Part shown: positions 35,357-42,855 of the stretch, piece after piece | Layout of the letters: each line of letters begins with the position of its first letter | How positions within the stretch are numbered: position 1 is the stretch's first letter | Origin: Bacillota bacterium | GTDB lineage: Bacteria > Bacillota > Clostridia > Christensenellales > Aristaeellaceae | Direction of reading: 5' to 3' | DNA: 60,254 nt | NCBI GenBank assembly: GCA_023411375.1 | Contig: JAEYOW010000021.1 | Span: 1-60,254, forward strand | Translations under genes and position numbers: made by a program | The notes under the pieces: generated by a model | The model's input: the letters and a program-made list of their open reading frames with translations, nothing else | Told to the model about the DNA's origin: nothing | Database searches by the model: none

Positions 35357-35385
35357 TTGTCTTTCCTTTCAAAAAATGATAGAAT
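35357..35385 (+). promoter_or_regulatory. Promoter of the walJ-like gene
   Basis: Plus strand TTGTCT (35357-35362), 17 bases, TAGAAT (35380-35385), 40 bases ahead of the start codon. Confidence 0.75.
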
Positions 35386-35424
35386 AGCCCCGTTATCCCA
35401 CTTCATCCAAAGGAGCGCTATCCC

Positions 35425-36222
35425 TTGACGACCTTCTGCACCCTATTCAGCGGCTCCAGCGGCAACGCCGTCTATCTTTCAACCGACCGCGGCGCCATTT
35501 TGATCGACTGCGGCATGAGCGGCAGGCAGATTTTTGACGCAATGAGCGCCGCCGGTCTGAATCCCGCCGTCTTGCGCGCCCTTCTCATCACCCACGAGCA
35601 CAGCGACCATGTAAAGGGAGCCGGCGTGCTCTCGCGCAAGCTGGACATTCCCATCTACGCCACGGAGGGTACATGGACGGGCATGCGCCAGTGCATCGGA
35701 GAAATTCCCGAGGCGCACCGCGTGATCATCAACGCAGGCGAGAGCTTTTTCCTTAACGATCTGGAGATTTCGCCCTTTTCCATCCCGCATGACGCGAACG
35801 ATCCCGTCGGCTACCGCATTTTCATGCGGAGCATAAGCGTAGCCGTGGCGACCGATCTGGGCTATTTCTCCTCCGGCGTCCGCGACGCGGTAACGGGCGC
35901 GGACCTGGTCTTGCTGGAAAGCAACCATGACCCGGATCTGCTCAGGCGCAACCCGCACTACCCCGCCCAGCTTAAAAACCGTATTTTGGGAAAAAAAGGG
36001 CATTTAAGCAATGAAAGCGGTGCGGACGCCGCCGTCTGCCTGGCCCAAAGCGGCACGAAGCACCTGCTTCTGGGCCATTTGAGCAGCGAAAACAACACCC
36101 CCGACATGGCGTACCGAACCACTCACGAAGCGCTGTGCGAGGCGGGCGCGGAGGTTGGGCGCGACATAACTTTGCATGTAGCGGCGCGCTATCGCGCAAG
36201 CTATCTGTACACCATTGCGTAA
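35425..36222 (+). CDS. WalJ/YycJ-like metallo-beta-lactamase-fold exonuclease
   Basis: A 265-residue metallo-hydrolase of the YycJ/WalJ group, implicated elsewhere in DNA-end processing and cell-division coordination. It opens TTFCTLFSGSSGNAVYLSTD, the hallmark of the group, and has the zinc motif LLITHEHSDHVKGAGVLSRK; GHLSNESGADAAVCLA and LLLGHLSSENNTP carry late ligands. The start is TTG, with AAAGGAG nine bases before and the protein beginning as its relatives do. It leads a short operon with the 92-residue protein and rlmH; walRK-type kinase genes are not present here. Confidence 0.9.
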   Translation: MTTFCTLFSGSSGNAVYLSTDRGAILIDCGMSGRQIFDAMSAAGLNPAVLRALLITHEHSDHVKGAGVLSRKLDIPIYATEGTWTGMRQCIGEIPEAHRVIINAGESFFLNDLEISPFSIPHDANDPVGYRIFMRSISVAVATDLGYFSSGVRDAVTGADLVLLESNHDPDLLRRNPHYPAQLKNRILGKKGHLSNESGADAAVCLAQSGTKHLLLGHLSSENNTPDMAYRTTHEALCEAGAEVGRDITLHVAARYRASYLYTIA

Positions 36223-36234
36223 GGAGGTTCCCGG

Positions 36235-36513
36235 ATGAGGCTTCGGCTGATGGACGAGGTAATGCCGCTTGACGGCCGTGGAATTTTACTGCTGAGCATG
36301 GACGAGGAAAACGCGCCTCTGCTCCAAAGCGGCGCGCGCATCACCGACGCGCGCGGCGGCGTGCATACGGTAGGCGCTATAAAGGCCCAGGACGGGTTGT
36401 ATACGCTCCACCTGCCCGACGGCGACGCGGCGTATTTTGAACGTTTATTCCGCGACGTGCGGGTAGACGCGACGCTCTTTACCTTTGAGGCGGGGGCCGA
36501 GCCATGCCCGTAA
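36235..36513 (+). CDS. Small uncharacterised protein between walJ-like gene and rlmH
   Basis: A 92-residue soluble protein I do not recognise. It begins MRLRLMDEVMPLDGRGILLL and has a short alpha/beta character with acidic composition (pI probably low), no membrane helix and one Cys at the end. TAAGGAGGT stands ideally before the ATG. Its last ten bases overlap the rlmH start, so the two are translated together, suggesting a link with ribosome maturation or simple co-expression. It could be a lineage-specific accessory of RlmH. Confidence 0.8.
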   Translation: MRLRLMDEVMPLDGRGILLLSMDEENAPLLQSGARITDARGGVHTVGAIKAQDGLYTLHLPDGDAAYFERLFRDVRVDATLFTFEAGAEPCP

Positions 36514-36983
36514 CGCTGATATGCGTGGGTAAGCTTCGCGAGCGCTACTTTGCCGACGCCGCCGAAGAATACCTCAAGCGTTTAAAGCGCCTGATGCCGG
36601 TAAACGTTTTGGAACTGCCGGACGAGCGCGAGCCCAGCGCTCCTTCCGACGCGCTAAACGCAGCGGTGATGAAGCGCGAGGGCGAGCGGATTATACAGCG
36701 AATCGGCGCGCAGGATTACGTAATCGCTATGTGTATCGACGGCGCACAGCTTGAAAGCGAAGCGCTCGCTCAAAAAATAAGCGCTCTGTTTACACGGGGA
36801 AAAAGCGGTTTGACCTTTGTCGTCGGCGGCTCGCTGGGCTTACATAAAAGCGTGCTCGACCGCGCCAATGAGCGCATGAGTATGAGTAAAATGACCTTTC
36901 CCCATCAGCTGGCGCGCGTAATGCTGCTTGAGCAGCTTTTTCGCGCGGCGAAAATCAACGCCGGGGAAAGATATCATAAATAG
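36504..36983 (+). CDS. rlmH: 23S rRNA (pseudouridine-1915 N3) methyltransferase
   Basis: A 159-residue SPOUT methyltransferase that modifies pseudouridine 1915 in helix 69 of 23S rRNA. VTLICVGKLRERYFADAAEE opens the family; FVVGGSLGLHKSVLDRAN and MTFPHQLARVMLLEQLFRAA form the knot, and the C-terminal GERYHK is diagnostic. Length matches relatives exactly. It overlaps the small gene upstream and ends before a bidirectional terminator. Confidence 0.98.
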   Translation: MPVTLICVGKLRERYFADAAEEYLKRLKRLMPVNVLELPDEREPSAPSDALNAAVMKREGERIIQRIGAQDYVIAMCIDGAQLESEALAQKISALFTRGKSGLTFVVGGSLGLHKSVLDRANERMSMSKMTFPHQLARVMLLEQLFRAAKINAGERYHK

Positions 36984-37016
36984 GGCAGGCGCGATGCCGC
37001 GCCTGCCCCGTTCTGT
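36983..37016. terminator. Bidirectional terminator between rlmH and dapL
   Basis: A perfect 11-bp stem GGGCAGGCGCG/CGCGCCTGCCC with loop ATGC (36983-37008) is followed on the plus strand by TTCTGTTT and on the minus strand by TATTTA, serving both converging genes. Confidence 0.85.
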
Positions 37017-38240
37017 TTAAAACCCTTTTAGTATTCTGTCGAGCGCCTGCTCCGTCTTTTCCAGCGTGTTAAAAGCCGTCAGGCGGAAATAGCCCTCTCC
37101 GCAGGGTCCGAAGCCCGCGCCGGGAGTCCCGACCACCTTCGCGCCATTCAGCAGCCTGTCAAAAAACGTCCAGCTATCCATACCGCCGGGTGTCTTCATC
37201 CAGATATAAGGCGCGTCCACGCCGCCGTATACATCAAAGCCCGCCTTTTTCAGCCCCGTACGGATCAGCTCCGCGTTCTTAAGATAAGCGGAAATGGTTT
37301 CCCGGCACTGCTTCCAGCCGTCCGGGCTGTAAACAGCCGCGGCGGCGCGCTGCACCGGATAGCTTACGCCGTTGAACTTAGAACCCATGCGGCGCTTCCA
37401 CATCAGGTTCAGCTCCACCGGCTCGCCTTGCGCGTTCAGACCCTTCACCTCGTGCGGGATCACCATAAAGCCGCAGCGCGTGCCGGTAAAGCCCGCCGTT
37501 TTGGAAAAGCTGCAGCATTCAATGGCAACCTCCCGCGCGCCCTCCACCTCATAGATGCTGCGCGGCGCGCCGGAGGTTATGAACGCCTTATACGCCGCGT
37601 CATAAACGATGATGCATCCGTTTCGCCTCGCATAATCCACAAACGCCTTCAGCTGCTCGCGGGTAAGCGTGGTGCCCGTGGGGTTATTGGGGTAGCACAG
37701 GTAAATCACATCCACCGGACGGTCCGGCAGCGGCGGCACAAAGCCGTTTTCCGCGTTACAGGGCAGGTAGCACAGGCGGTCCCAGCGGTCGTTCACATAG
37801 GTTCCGGCACGGCCCGCCATGGCGTTGGAATCCACATACACCGGATAGACCGGGTCGGTAACGGCAATCACCGCGTCGTCGCTGAACAGCTCCTGCACGT
37901 TGCTCACGTCGCATTTCGCGCCGTCGGAAACGAAAACTTCGTCAAAGGCCACTTCAACGCCGAGCGCCCTGTAATCGTTCTCGATGATGGCGTTTACCAA
38001 AAAATCATATCCGTAGTCCGGGCCGTAGCCATGGAAGGTGGACGCCTCGCCCATCTCGCGCACGGCCTTCTCAAACGCCTCCACCACGGCGGGAGCCAGC
38101 GGGCGCGTCACATCGCCAATGCCCAGCCGGATCAACTCCACGTTTGGGTTGGCTTGGGAAAATTCCTTCACGCGGCGCGCAATTTCGGCAAAGAGATAGC
38201 TGCCCGGCAGCTTTTCATAATTCGGGTTGACCTTGAGCAT
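37017..38240 (-). CDS. dapL: LL-diaminopimelate aminotransferase
   Basis: A 407-residue PLP enzyme that makes LL-diaminopimelate directly from tetrahydrodipicolinate, bypassing the acylated route. It begins MLKVNPNYEKLPGSYLFAEI, has YLCYPNNPTGTTLTREQL and the PLP lysine in ECCSFSKTAGFTGTRCGFMV. RMGSKFNGVSYPVQRAA is typical of DapL. Start at 38240 fits the family; a longer frame adds unrelated residues. It follows dapF by 17 bases, so the pair supplies meso-diaminopimelate for lysine and peptidoglycan. Confidence 0.97.
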   Translation of the reverse strand: MLKVNPNYEKLPGSYLFAEIARRVKEFSQANPNVELIRLGIGDVTRPLAPAVVEAFEKAVREMGEASTFHGYGPDYGYDFLVNAIIENDYRALGVEVAFDEVFVSDGAKCDVSNVQELFSDDAVIAVTDPVYPVYVDSNAMAGRAGTYVNDRWDRLCYLPCNAENGFVPPLPDRPVDVIYLCYPNNPTGTTLTREQLKAFVDYARRNGCIIVYDAAYKAFITSGAPRSIYEVEGAREVAIECCSFSKTAGFTGTRCGFMVIPHEVKGLNAQGEPVELNLMWKRRMGSKFNGVSYPVQRAAAAVYSPDGWKQCRETISAYLKNAELIRTGLKKAGFDVYGGVDAPYIWMKTPGGMDSWTFFDRLLNGAKVVGTPGAGFGPCGEGYFRLTAFNTLEKTEQALDRILKGF

Positions 38241-38257
38241 CGTATTTCCCCCGTTCC

Positions 38258-39097
38258 TCAGTCCTTCAGCCATTCGCCGTCATAGACGAAGGTGGCCGGG
38301 CCGGTCATATACACATGGTTATCCTTTTCGTTCCATTCGATACGGAGCGTCCCGCCAGGCAGCGCCACCCCGACCTCGCGCCCGCAATGGCCGCCCAGCA
38401 CGCAGGCCACCATCGCCGCGCACGCGCCCGTGCCGCAGGCAAGCGTCTCGCCCGTGCCCCGCTCCCAAACGCGCATGCGGATATGGGCGCGGTCGATAAT
38501 CTGTACAAATTCAACGTTTGTTTTGTTCGGAAAATCCGGATGCCTCTCCATCAGCGGCCCGTGCGTGGTAACGGGCGCGGAGTCCGGGTCCTCCACAAAG
38601 GCGACGGCGTGCGGGTTGCCCATGTTCACCAGCGTGACGGGATAGACGCGCCCGTCCACGTTCAGCGGATGTTCGGTCACCGGCTTCCCCGGTACTACCG
38701 ACGGGATTTTAAGCCCGTCCAGCTCCGGCTCTCCCATATCCACACAAACGCTTTCCACCGTTCCATCCGCGCCGAGGTTCAGCCGCATCACCTTGATGCC
38801 GCCACCGGATTCGATGGTAAACTCCGTCCGGTCCGTCAGGCCCCGGTCATGGCAGTATTTCGCCACACAACGGATGCCATTGCCGCACATCTCGCTTTCA
38901 CTGCCGTCGTTGTTAAACATCTGCATTTGAAAATCCGCGACCATGCTTGGCAGAATCATGATCAGCCCGTCCGCCCCGCAGCCGAAATGGTAACGGCTCA
39001 TCCGCACGCTCAGTCCCGCGGGGTCGTCCACCCGCTCCTCAAAGCCGTTGATGTAGATATAATCGTTGCCGATGCCCTCCATCTTGGTAAAGCGCAT
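38258..39097 (-). CDS. dapF: Diaminopimelate epimerase
   Basis: A 279-residue PLP-independent racemase that converts LL- to meso-diaminopimelate. The two catalytic cysteines are in EMCGNGIRC and in LACGTGACAAMVA. It begins MRFTKMEGIGNDYIYING, which decides the start at 39097 despite a longer open frame. It leads the dapF-dapL operon behind a promoter with TATACT. Confidence 0.98.
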   Translation of the reverse strand: MRFTKMEGIGNDYIYINGFEERVDDPAGLSVRMSRYHFGCGADGLIMILPSMVADFQMQMFNNDGSESEMCGNGIRCVAKYCHDRGLTDRTEFTIESGGGIKVMRLNLGADGTVESVCVDMGEPELDGLKIPSVVPGKPVTEHPLNVDGRVYPVTLVNMGNPHAVAFVEDPDSAPVTTHGPLMERHPDFPNKTNVEFVQIIDRAHIRMRVWERGTGETLACGTGACAAMVACVLGGHCGREVGVALPGGTLRIEWNEKDNHVYMTGPATFVYDGEWLKD

Positions 39098-39136
39098 TCT
39101 TTCACCCGCTTTCCACGTTTGATGATCACGTGGGAT

Positions 39137-39166
39137 AGTATACCATAAATAGCGGATTTTGAACAA
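39137..39166 (-). promoter_or_regulatory. Promoter of dapF-dapL
   Basis: Minus strand TTGTTC (39161-39166), 18 bases, TATACT (39137-39142), 40 bases ahead of dapF. No lysine riboswitch fits in this short leader. Confidence 0.75.
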
Positions 39167-39180
39167 GTTTTCCAATTGGA

Positions 39181-39218
39181 AGAAAGGCGCGGTCGCATCG
39201 TGAGGATGCGGCCGCGCC
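39181..39218 (-). terminator. Terminator of the sigma-factor operon
   Basis: A 14-bp stem (39186-39199 with 39205-39218, one wobble pair, loop GTGAG) is followed on the minus strand by TTTCTTCC. It ends the ECF sigma-DUF4349-SIMPL operon. Confidence 0.88.
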
Positions 39219-39248
39219 GGGTACTTCATTCATTCGCGAAAGCGCCTT

Positions 39249-40013
39249 TTACTTCACCCCATAGCATACTTCCACGTTGGCCGTGATGGAAAGCGTGCCA
39301 TGCAGCACCGCGTCCCCGCCGGCATCGCCCAAAGCGCGGCCGTCAACGCCGCCCTCCAGCTCGGTTACGCTGCGCAGCTTACCCAACTGAAGTCCAGCCG
39401 CCTGCGCCAGCAAGTCCGCTTTTTTCACCGCGTCCTCCACCGCGCCCGTCAACGCGGTTGCATAAGCGGTTTCGTACGCCGTGCTTTCAAAGGTCAGCTT
39501 GTAGCCGCTTTGCGCGCCGCCCGAAATCGCCGCGTCGATCACCTCGCCCACGCGGTCCATCTCCCTTACCCTCGCCACCAGATTGGCCGTCGCGCTGTAG
39601 CCGGACGGCTTTTCCTGCTGCTCCCCGATCTTGCTGTACTGGTAGGTGTAAACCGTCTGCACGCTGAAATAGGTGGTCTGAATATCCGCTTCCTCAACGC
39701 CCATGCCGGTTAGGGTTTCGTGAAGCATCGCCGCCTGCTCCTTCGCCGCCTGCTGTGCGTCCGCCACAGTAGCGCCGGATGCGCGCACGTCAAGCGTAAG
39801 CACCGCGATATCGGCCGGCAGCGTCACTTGAGCACTTCCCGCCGCCCGAATGACCGTTTTCTCCTCCTGCCCGGTTTCCATACCGTCCGCATCGCCGTCC
39901 ATATCCGCCGCTTCCGCCACGGGTGCGGGCGTTGGGCCGGCAGGCCCCTCGGCCACGGCGGTGGGCGATATTCCCAGCAAAAGGATCAACATCAGCGCAA
40001 TCAAGCGTCTCAC
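39249..40013 (-). CDS. Exported SIMPL-domain (DUF541) protein
   Basis: A protein of about 254 residues with a signal peptide (RRLIALMLILLLGISPTAVA) and a SIMPL/DUF541 domain: ITLPADIAVLTLDVRASG-like core around VTLPADIAVLTLDVRASGAT, then QTTYFSVQTVYTYQYSKIGE and SGYSATANLVARVREMDRVG. SIMPL proteins are exported, of poorly known function, with links to oxidative stress and signalling. The start is uncertain: GTG at 40013 gives a clean signal peptide, TTG at 40037 would add eight residues. It follows the DUF4349 gene by about 56 bases and shares its operon and terminator. Confidence 0.82.
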   Translation of the reverse strand: MRRLIALMLILLLGISPTAVAEGPAGPTPAPVAEAADMDGDADGMETGQEEKTVIRAAGSAQVTLPADIAVLTLDVRASGATVADAQQAAKEQAAMLHETLTGMGVEEADIQTTYFSVQTVYTYQYSKIGEQQEKPSGYSATANLVARVREMDRVGEVIDAAISGGAQSGYKLTFESTAYETAYATALTGAVEDAVKKADLLAQAAGLQLGKLRSVTELEGGVDGRALGDAGGDAVLHGTLSITANVEVCYGVK

Positions 40014-40069
40014 AGCGTTATAACCATCCTCTCCCAATCATAAGCGGGATATGAAAAAGTCTTTCAGAC

Positions 40070-41257
40070 TCATTCCTCCCCGGGATCGTTTGATGAAGAA
40101 TCCGGCTCCTGTTCCATCCGGCGCGCGCGCCTGCGGCGGACCGCCAGCCACACAATCAGGCCAATCACCGCGGCGGGCGCAAGCACGGGCAGCGCCATGA
40201 CAATAAACACGAGCATGTTGCGGAAAAACTCGCCCAGCCATCTGACCGAGGCCTGGAATGCGGCGGAAACGCGCGTGCCGAGGCTCATATCCCCCGCCGC
40301 GGCGCTTTCGGCGGGCGTTTCCTCCACCACGCTGACGCTCACGGCGCTCATATCCACCTGGCGGTCAATGCTGCGCTGGGAGGTTTCGTAGCTGTCGATC
40401 TGATATTGCGTATCGGCGATAGCGTTCTCGATTTCCACCAGGTCGCTCACGTTTTCCGCCTGCTTAAGCAGTTCGTTGAGCCGCGTCATCTTCTCTCGCA
40501 GGGTATTCAGGCGCGCCTCATTGTCGGCGTATTGCACGGTCATATCCGCGGTGCTCTCCGAACGGTCCGTCACGCGCCCGATGCCTTCCATGCCCGCCAG
40601 GAAACGGTCAAGGCTGTCTGAAGGCACACGCATGGACAGGCTTACCGTACGGGTCGATCCGCTTTGCGTGTCGCCGAACTGGTACAGATTTTCCACATAG
40701 CCGCCCAGCTCCTTAAGCAGGGCCGTAACCTTTTCCACATCGCTTTCAAAGGCCGTGCTGCGGATGGTCAGGCTCGCCGTGCGCACCAGCTTGCGACCGC
40801 TTTCCTCCGCGGCGGCGCCGGTCTCGCCCGCGCCGGCCCGCGCGCCCGGCGCCCCATAATCGGCGCTTTCCCCCTGCGTATCGTACATTGCGTAGCCCGC
40901 GCCTTCATTAGCGGTTAAAGATTGCGCGCCGCCGCTCAGCTCCATCCCGCTTTTTGCGCGCGAAGCGCTGTCCGCCGTCATCAGGGAACGGTTGGCGGAC
41001 GGCGGGCCCTCCTGCGTTGCGATCTGAAGGTTCTGCGTGCCCGCCCACAGGCTGCCCGCCACCAAAACGAACGCCGCGAAAACAGGGGCGGCGACACGCC
41101 AGATGCCGCGTTTTTTGGGTTTGCTTTTCATTTGAAGCATCTCCTCTCGTCTGACGGCGGCGCGCCACGCAGTTTCAAACGAGGCGGGCGCCTCCGTGCT
41201 GTACAGGCGGCTCAGCGCGTGCTCCAGCGCTTCCGGGGCATGTTTGGGATCGTGCAT
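40070..41257 (-). CDS. DUF4349 membrane protein, probable anti-sigma factor
   Basis: A 395-residue membrane protein. The cytoplasmic N-terminus (about 1-55, ALEHALSRLYSTEAPASFET) resembles the start of regulators encoded beside ECF sigma factors; one helix follows near 58-76. The external part is DUF4349: LVRTASLTIRSTAFESDVEK, VSLSMRVPSDSLDRFLAGME, then a coiled coil with LREKMTRLNELLKQAENVSD, and a second helix near the C-terminus. Being 53 bases behind the ECF sigma gene, it is a likely anti-sigma factor, though no zinc-binding ZAS motif is seen. AAAGGAGG precedes ATG 41257. Confidence 0.82.
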   Translation of the reverse strand: MHDPKHAPEALEHALSRLYSTEAPASFETAWRAAVRREEMLQMKSKPKKRGIWRVAAPVFAAFVLVAGSLWAGTQNLQIATQEGPPSANRSLMTADSASRAKSGMELSGGAQSLTANEGAGYAMYDTQGESADYGAPGARAGAGETGAAAEESGRKLVRTASLTIRSTAFESDVEKVTALLKELGGYVENLYQFGDTQSGSTRTVSLSMRVPSDSLDRFLAGMEGIGRVTDRSESTADMTVQYADNEARLNTLREKMTRLNELLKQAENVSDLVEIENAIADTQYQIDSYETSQRSIDRQVDMSAVSVSVVEETPAESAAAGDMSLGTRVSAAFQASVRWLGEFFRNMLVFIVMALPVLAPAAVIGLIVWLAVRRRRARRMEQEPDSSSNDPGEE

Positions 41258-41310
41258 GCGTAAGCCTCCTTTCATTCATAAACAGACGATTGGAATACCA
41301 AAAGGTTCCC

Positions 41311-41850
41311 TTATTCCGTCAGGTCCGAAAACTCCAATTTTTCTCGAAGCGCCGCCTTGGCCCGGCTCAGCCGGCTCTTAACGGTGCCGCCGCGCAGACC
41401 GGTGGCGCGCGCAAGCTCATCATAACTCATGCCCTCGCCATAAAACAGCGACAGCAATGTCTGCTGCTCCTCCGGCAGCCTCATCACCGCCTGCCAGAGC
41501 GCCTCGTCCGCGGCGGCGCGCGCATAGCTTTCCTCCGGCGTACGCGACGGGTCGGCCGGGTCGCCATGCACCTCGCGCCACTCGTCCAGCGTCGCGGCTT
41601 CACGCTTGCGCCTCGCGCTTTTCAGAATGTCCAGGCATGTATTGTGCGCGATGCGGTACAGCCAGGTGGCCACGCCGCTCCCGCGAAAACCCGGAAACGC
41701 GCGAAAGGCGCGAAGCATGGCTTCCTGCGCGGCATCCTCCGCGTCGTGGTGGTTTTTAAGCATATGCAGGCAGTGTCTGTACACCATCGCGGAATAGGGC
41801 GCGCAAAGCTCGCCGAAGCGTTCGGCGTTTGATTGGCTGTTTCTCATCAT
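41311..41850 (-). CDS. ECF-type RNA polymerase sigma factor
   Basis: A 179-residue extracytoplasmic-function sigma factor. Region 2 holds YRHCLHMLKNHHDAEDAAQE followed by AMLRAF and GVATWLYRIAHNTCLDILKS; region 4 has LPEEQQTLLSLFYGEGMSYD and GTVKSRLSRAKAALREKL. The regulon is unknown; its own promoter looks housekeeping-type. It leads the operon with the DUF4349 and SIMPL genes. GGAAAGGAG precedes the ATG pair at 41850/41847. Confidence 0.95.
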   Translation of the reverse strand: MMRNSQSNAERFGELCAPYSAMVYRHCLHMLKNHHDAEDAAQEAMLRAFRAFPGFRGSGVATWLYRIAHNTCLDILKSARRKREAATLDEWREVHGDPADPSRTPEESYARAAADEALWQAVMRLPEEQQTLLSLFYGEGMSYDELARATGLRGGTVKSRLSRAKAALREKLEFSDLTE

Positions 41851-41894
41851 GCGCCCCGCTCCTTTCCGCGCCCGGCAGTTTTTCAGGTATCCAT

Positions 41895-41924
41895 ATTATA
41901 CGATATATTCATCCTTCCGCGCAA
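41895..41924 (-). promoter_or_regulatory. Promoter of the ECF sigma operon
   Basis: Minus strand TTGCGC (41919-41924), 18 bases, TATAAT (41895-41900), inside the 85-base gap after the thioesterase gene. Confidence 0.65.
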
Positions 41925-41935
41925 GGGGGCTTTTC

Positions 41936-42664
41936 CTAAGGCCGCTCCCTCCACTTGCCCTCGATGGCGAAGCACACCCGCTCGCCGTGCACGCCCTGCG
42001 TCACGCAGACGCCGCCTTCCTCGCGCGTCACGAATGTCACGGGCTCGTGGGGCGTCACCTCAAAGTAGTAGTGAACCAGAAGCTCGCTCACCACCGCCCG
42101 TTCATGCCTTTCGTAGGGAAACTGGTTCATGAACCAGTCCACATATCTTGTGTTATTGACGTGCCGGTTCATGTCAAAATCCGTGTATACGGGCGTGTAA
42201 TCCACCCGGCTGGGCTCCGCTTCCAGGTTTTGAATATTGCCCGGGAACGGAAGCGCAGGGGGAATGTCATAGGCCGGCACCTCGCCGTCAAGCCGCGAGG
42301 GAAGGGCAATCTTGCGCGTCTGCAGATCCAGCAGCACAAACAGCGAGGATGCGCGCCCAACCTCCCGACCGTCTGCCTCAAAGGTAAAATAGCGGGGAAA
42401 AAACGTATGGCGCGTCTTGCCCGGCCAGGTTCTGACCGTCACCTCCTGCCCAAGCATGGGGTAATCATCCATCTGAACCTTGGCTCGGGTAAGCACCCAG
42501 GCAACTCCCTTACGGCGCAGCTCCTCAAACGTCAGGTGAAGACGTCCGCAATGGCCCTCGCCCGCCTCTTGCATGGCGCGCAGCACGGAGCCCGGCTGCC
42601 AGTGTCCCGTAAAATCCACCGAACACATATCCGGCTTCAGCTTGTACACAAAGGGTTCTTGCAT
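41936..42664 (-). CDS. Acyl-ACP thioesterase
   Basis: A 242-residue double-hotdog thioesterase that releases fatty acids from acyl carrier protein. The first half has VDFTGHWQPGSVLRAMQEAG and GVAWVLTRAKVQMDDYP; the second half has TDFDMNRHVNNTRYVDWFMN, with the conserved Asn and His of the active site, and VVSELLVHYYFEVTPHE. Such proteins in Clostridia produce free medium- or long-chain acids or adjust membrane lipid supply. It has its own promoter and stands divergent from the nucleotidase gene. Confidence 0.94.
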   Translation of the reverse strand: MQEPFVYKLKPDMCSVDFTGHWQPGSVLRAMQEAGEGHCGRLHLTFEELRRKGVAWVLTRAKVQMDDYPMLGQEVTVRTWPGKTRHTFFPRYFTFEADGREVGRASSLFVLLDLQTRKIALPSRLDGEVPAYDIPPALPFPGNIQNLEAEPSRVDYTPVYTDFDMNRHVNNTRYVDWFMNQFPYERHERAVVSELLVHYYFEVTPHEPVTFVTREEGGVCVTQGVHGERVCFAIEGKWRERP

Positions 42665-42710
42665 CTTCCCACCATCCTATAATCCCATAATTCTTCCGTG
42701 ACACGGTTAC

Positions 42711-42719
42711 AGTATACCA
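42711..42719 (-). promoter_or_regulatory. Extended -10 promoter of the thioesterase gene
   Basis: Minus strand TGGTATACT gives a TGn-extended -10 element; no good -35 is seen 17 bases upstream. It is 45 bases ahead of the start codon. Confidence 0.55.
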
Positions 42720-42756
42720 CAGATCTTGTCCTAACGCGGATTTTTCCGCGAATTCA

Positions 42757-42785
42757 TTGACGCGCCTCCCCGTATCTGCTATGAT
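42757..42785 (+). promoter_or_regulatory. Promoter of the 5'-nucleotidase gene
   Basis: Plus strand TTGACG (42757-42762), 17 bases, TATGAT (42780-42785), 70 bases ahead of the start codon. Confidence 0.8.
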
Positions 42786-42855
42786 ATAGAACGTAAGGAA
42801 CAGTGCGTTCCCTTCACTCTTACAACCTGATATGGAGAAAGGACGGGACATTTTC

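Noticed and set aside
39098..39136. Lysine riboswitch before dapF
   Set aside because: The leader from the predicted promoter is only about 35 bases, far too short.
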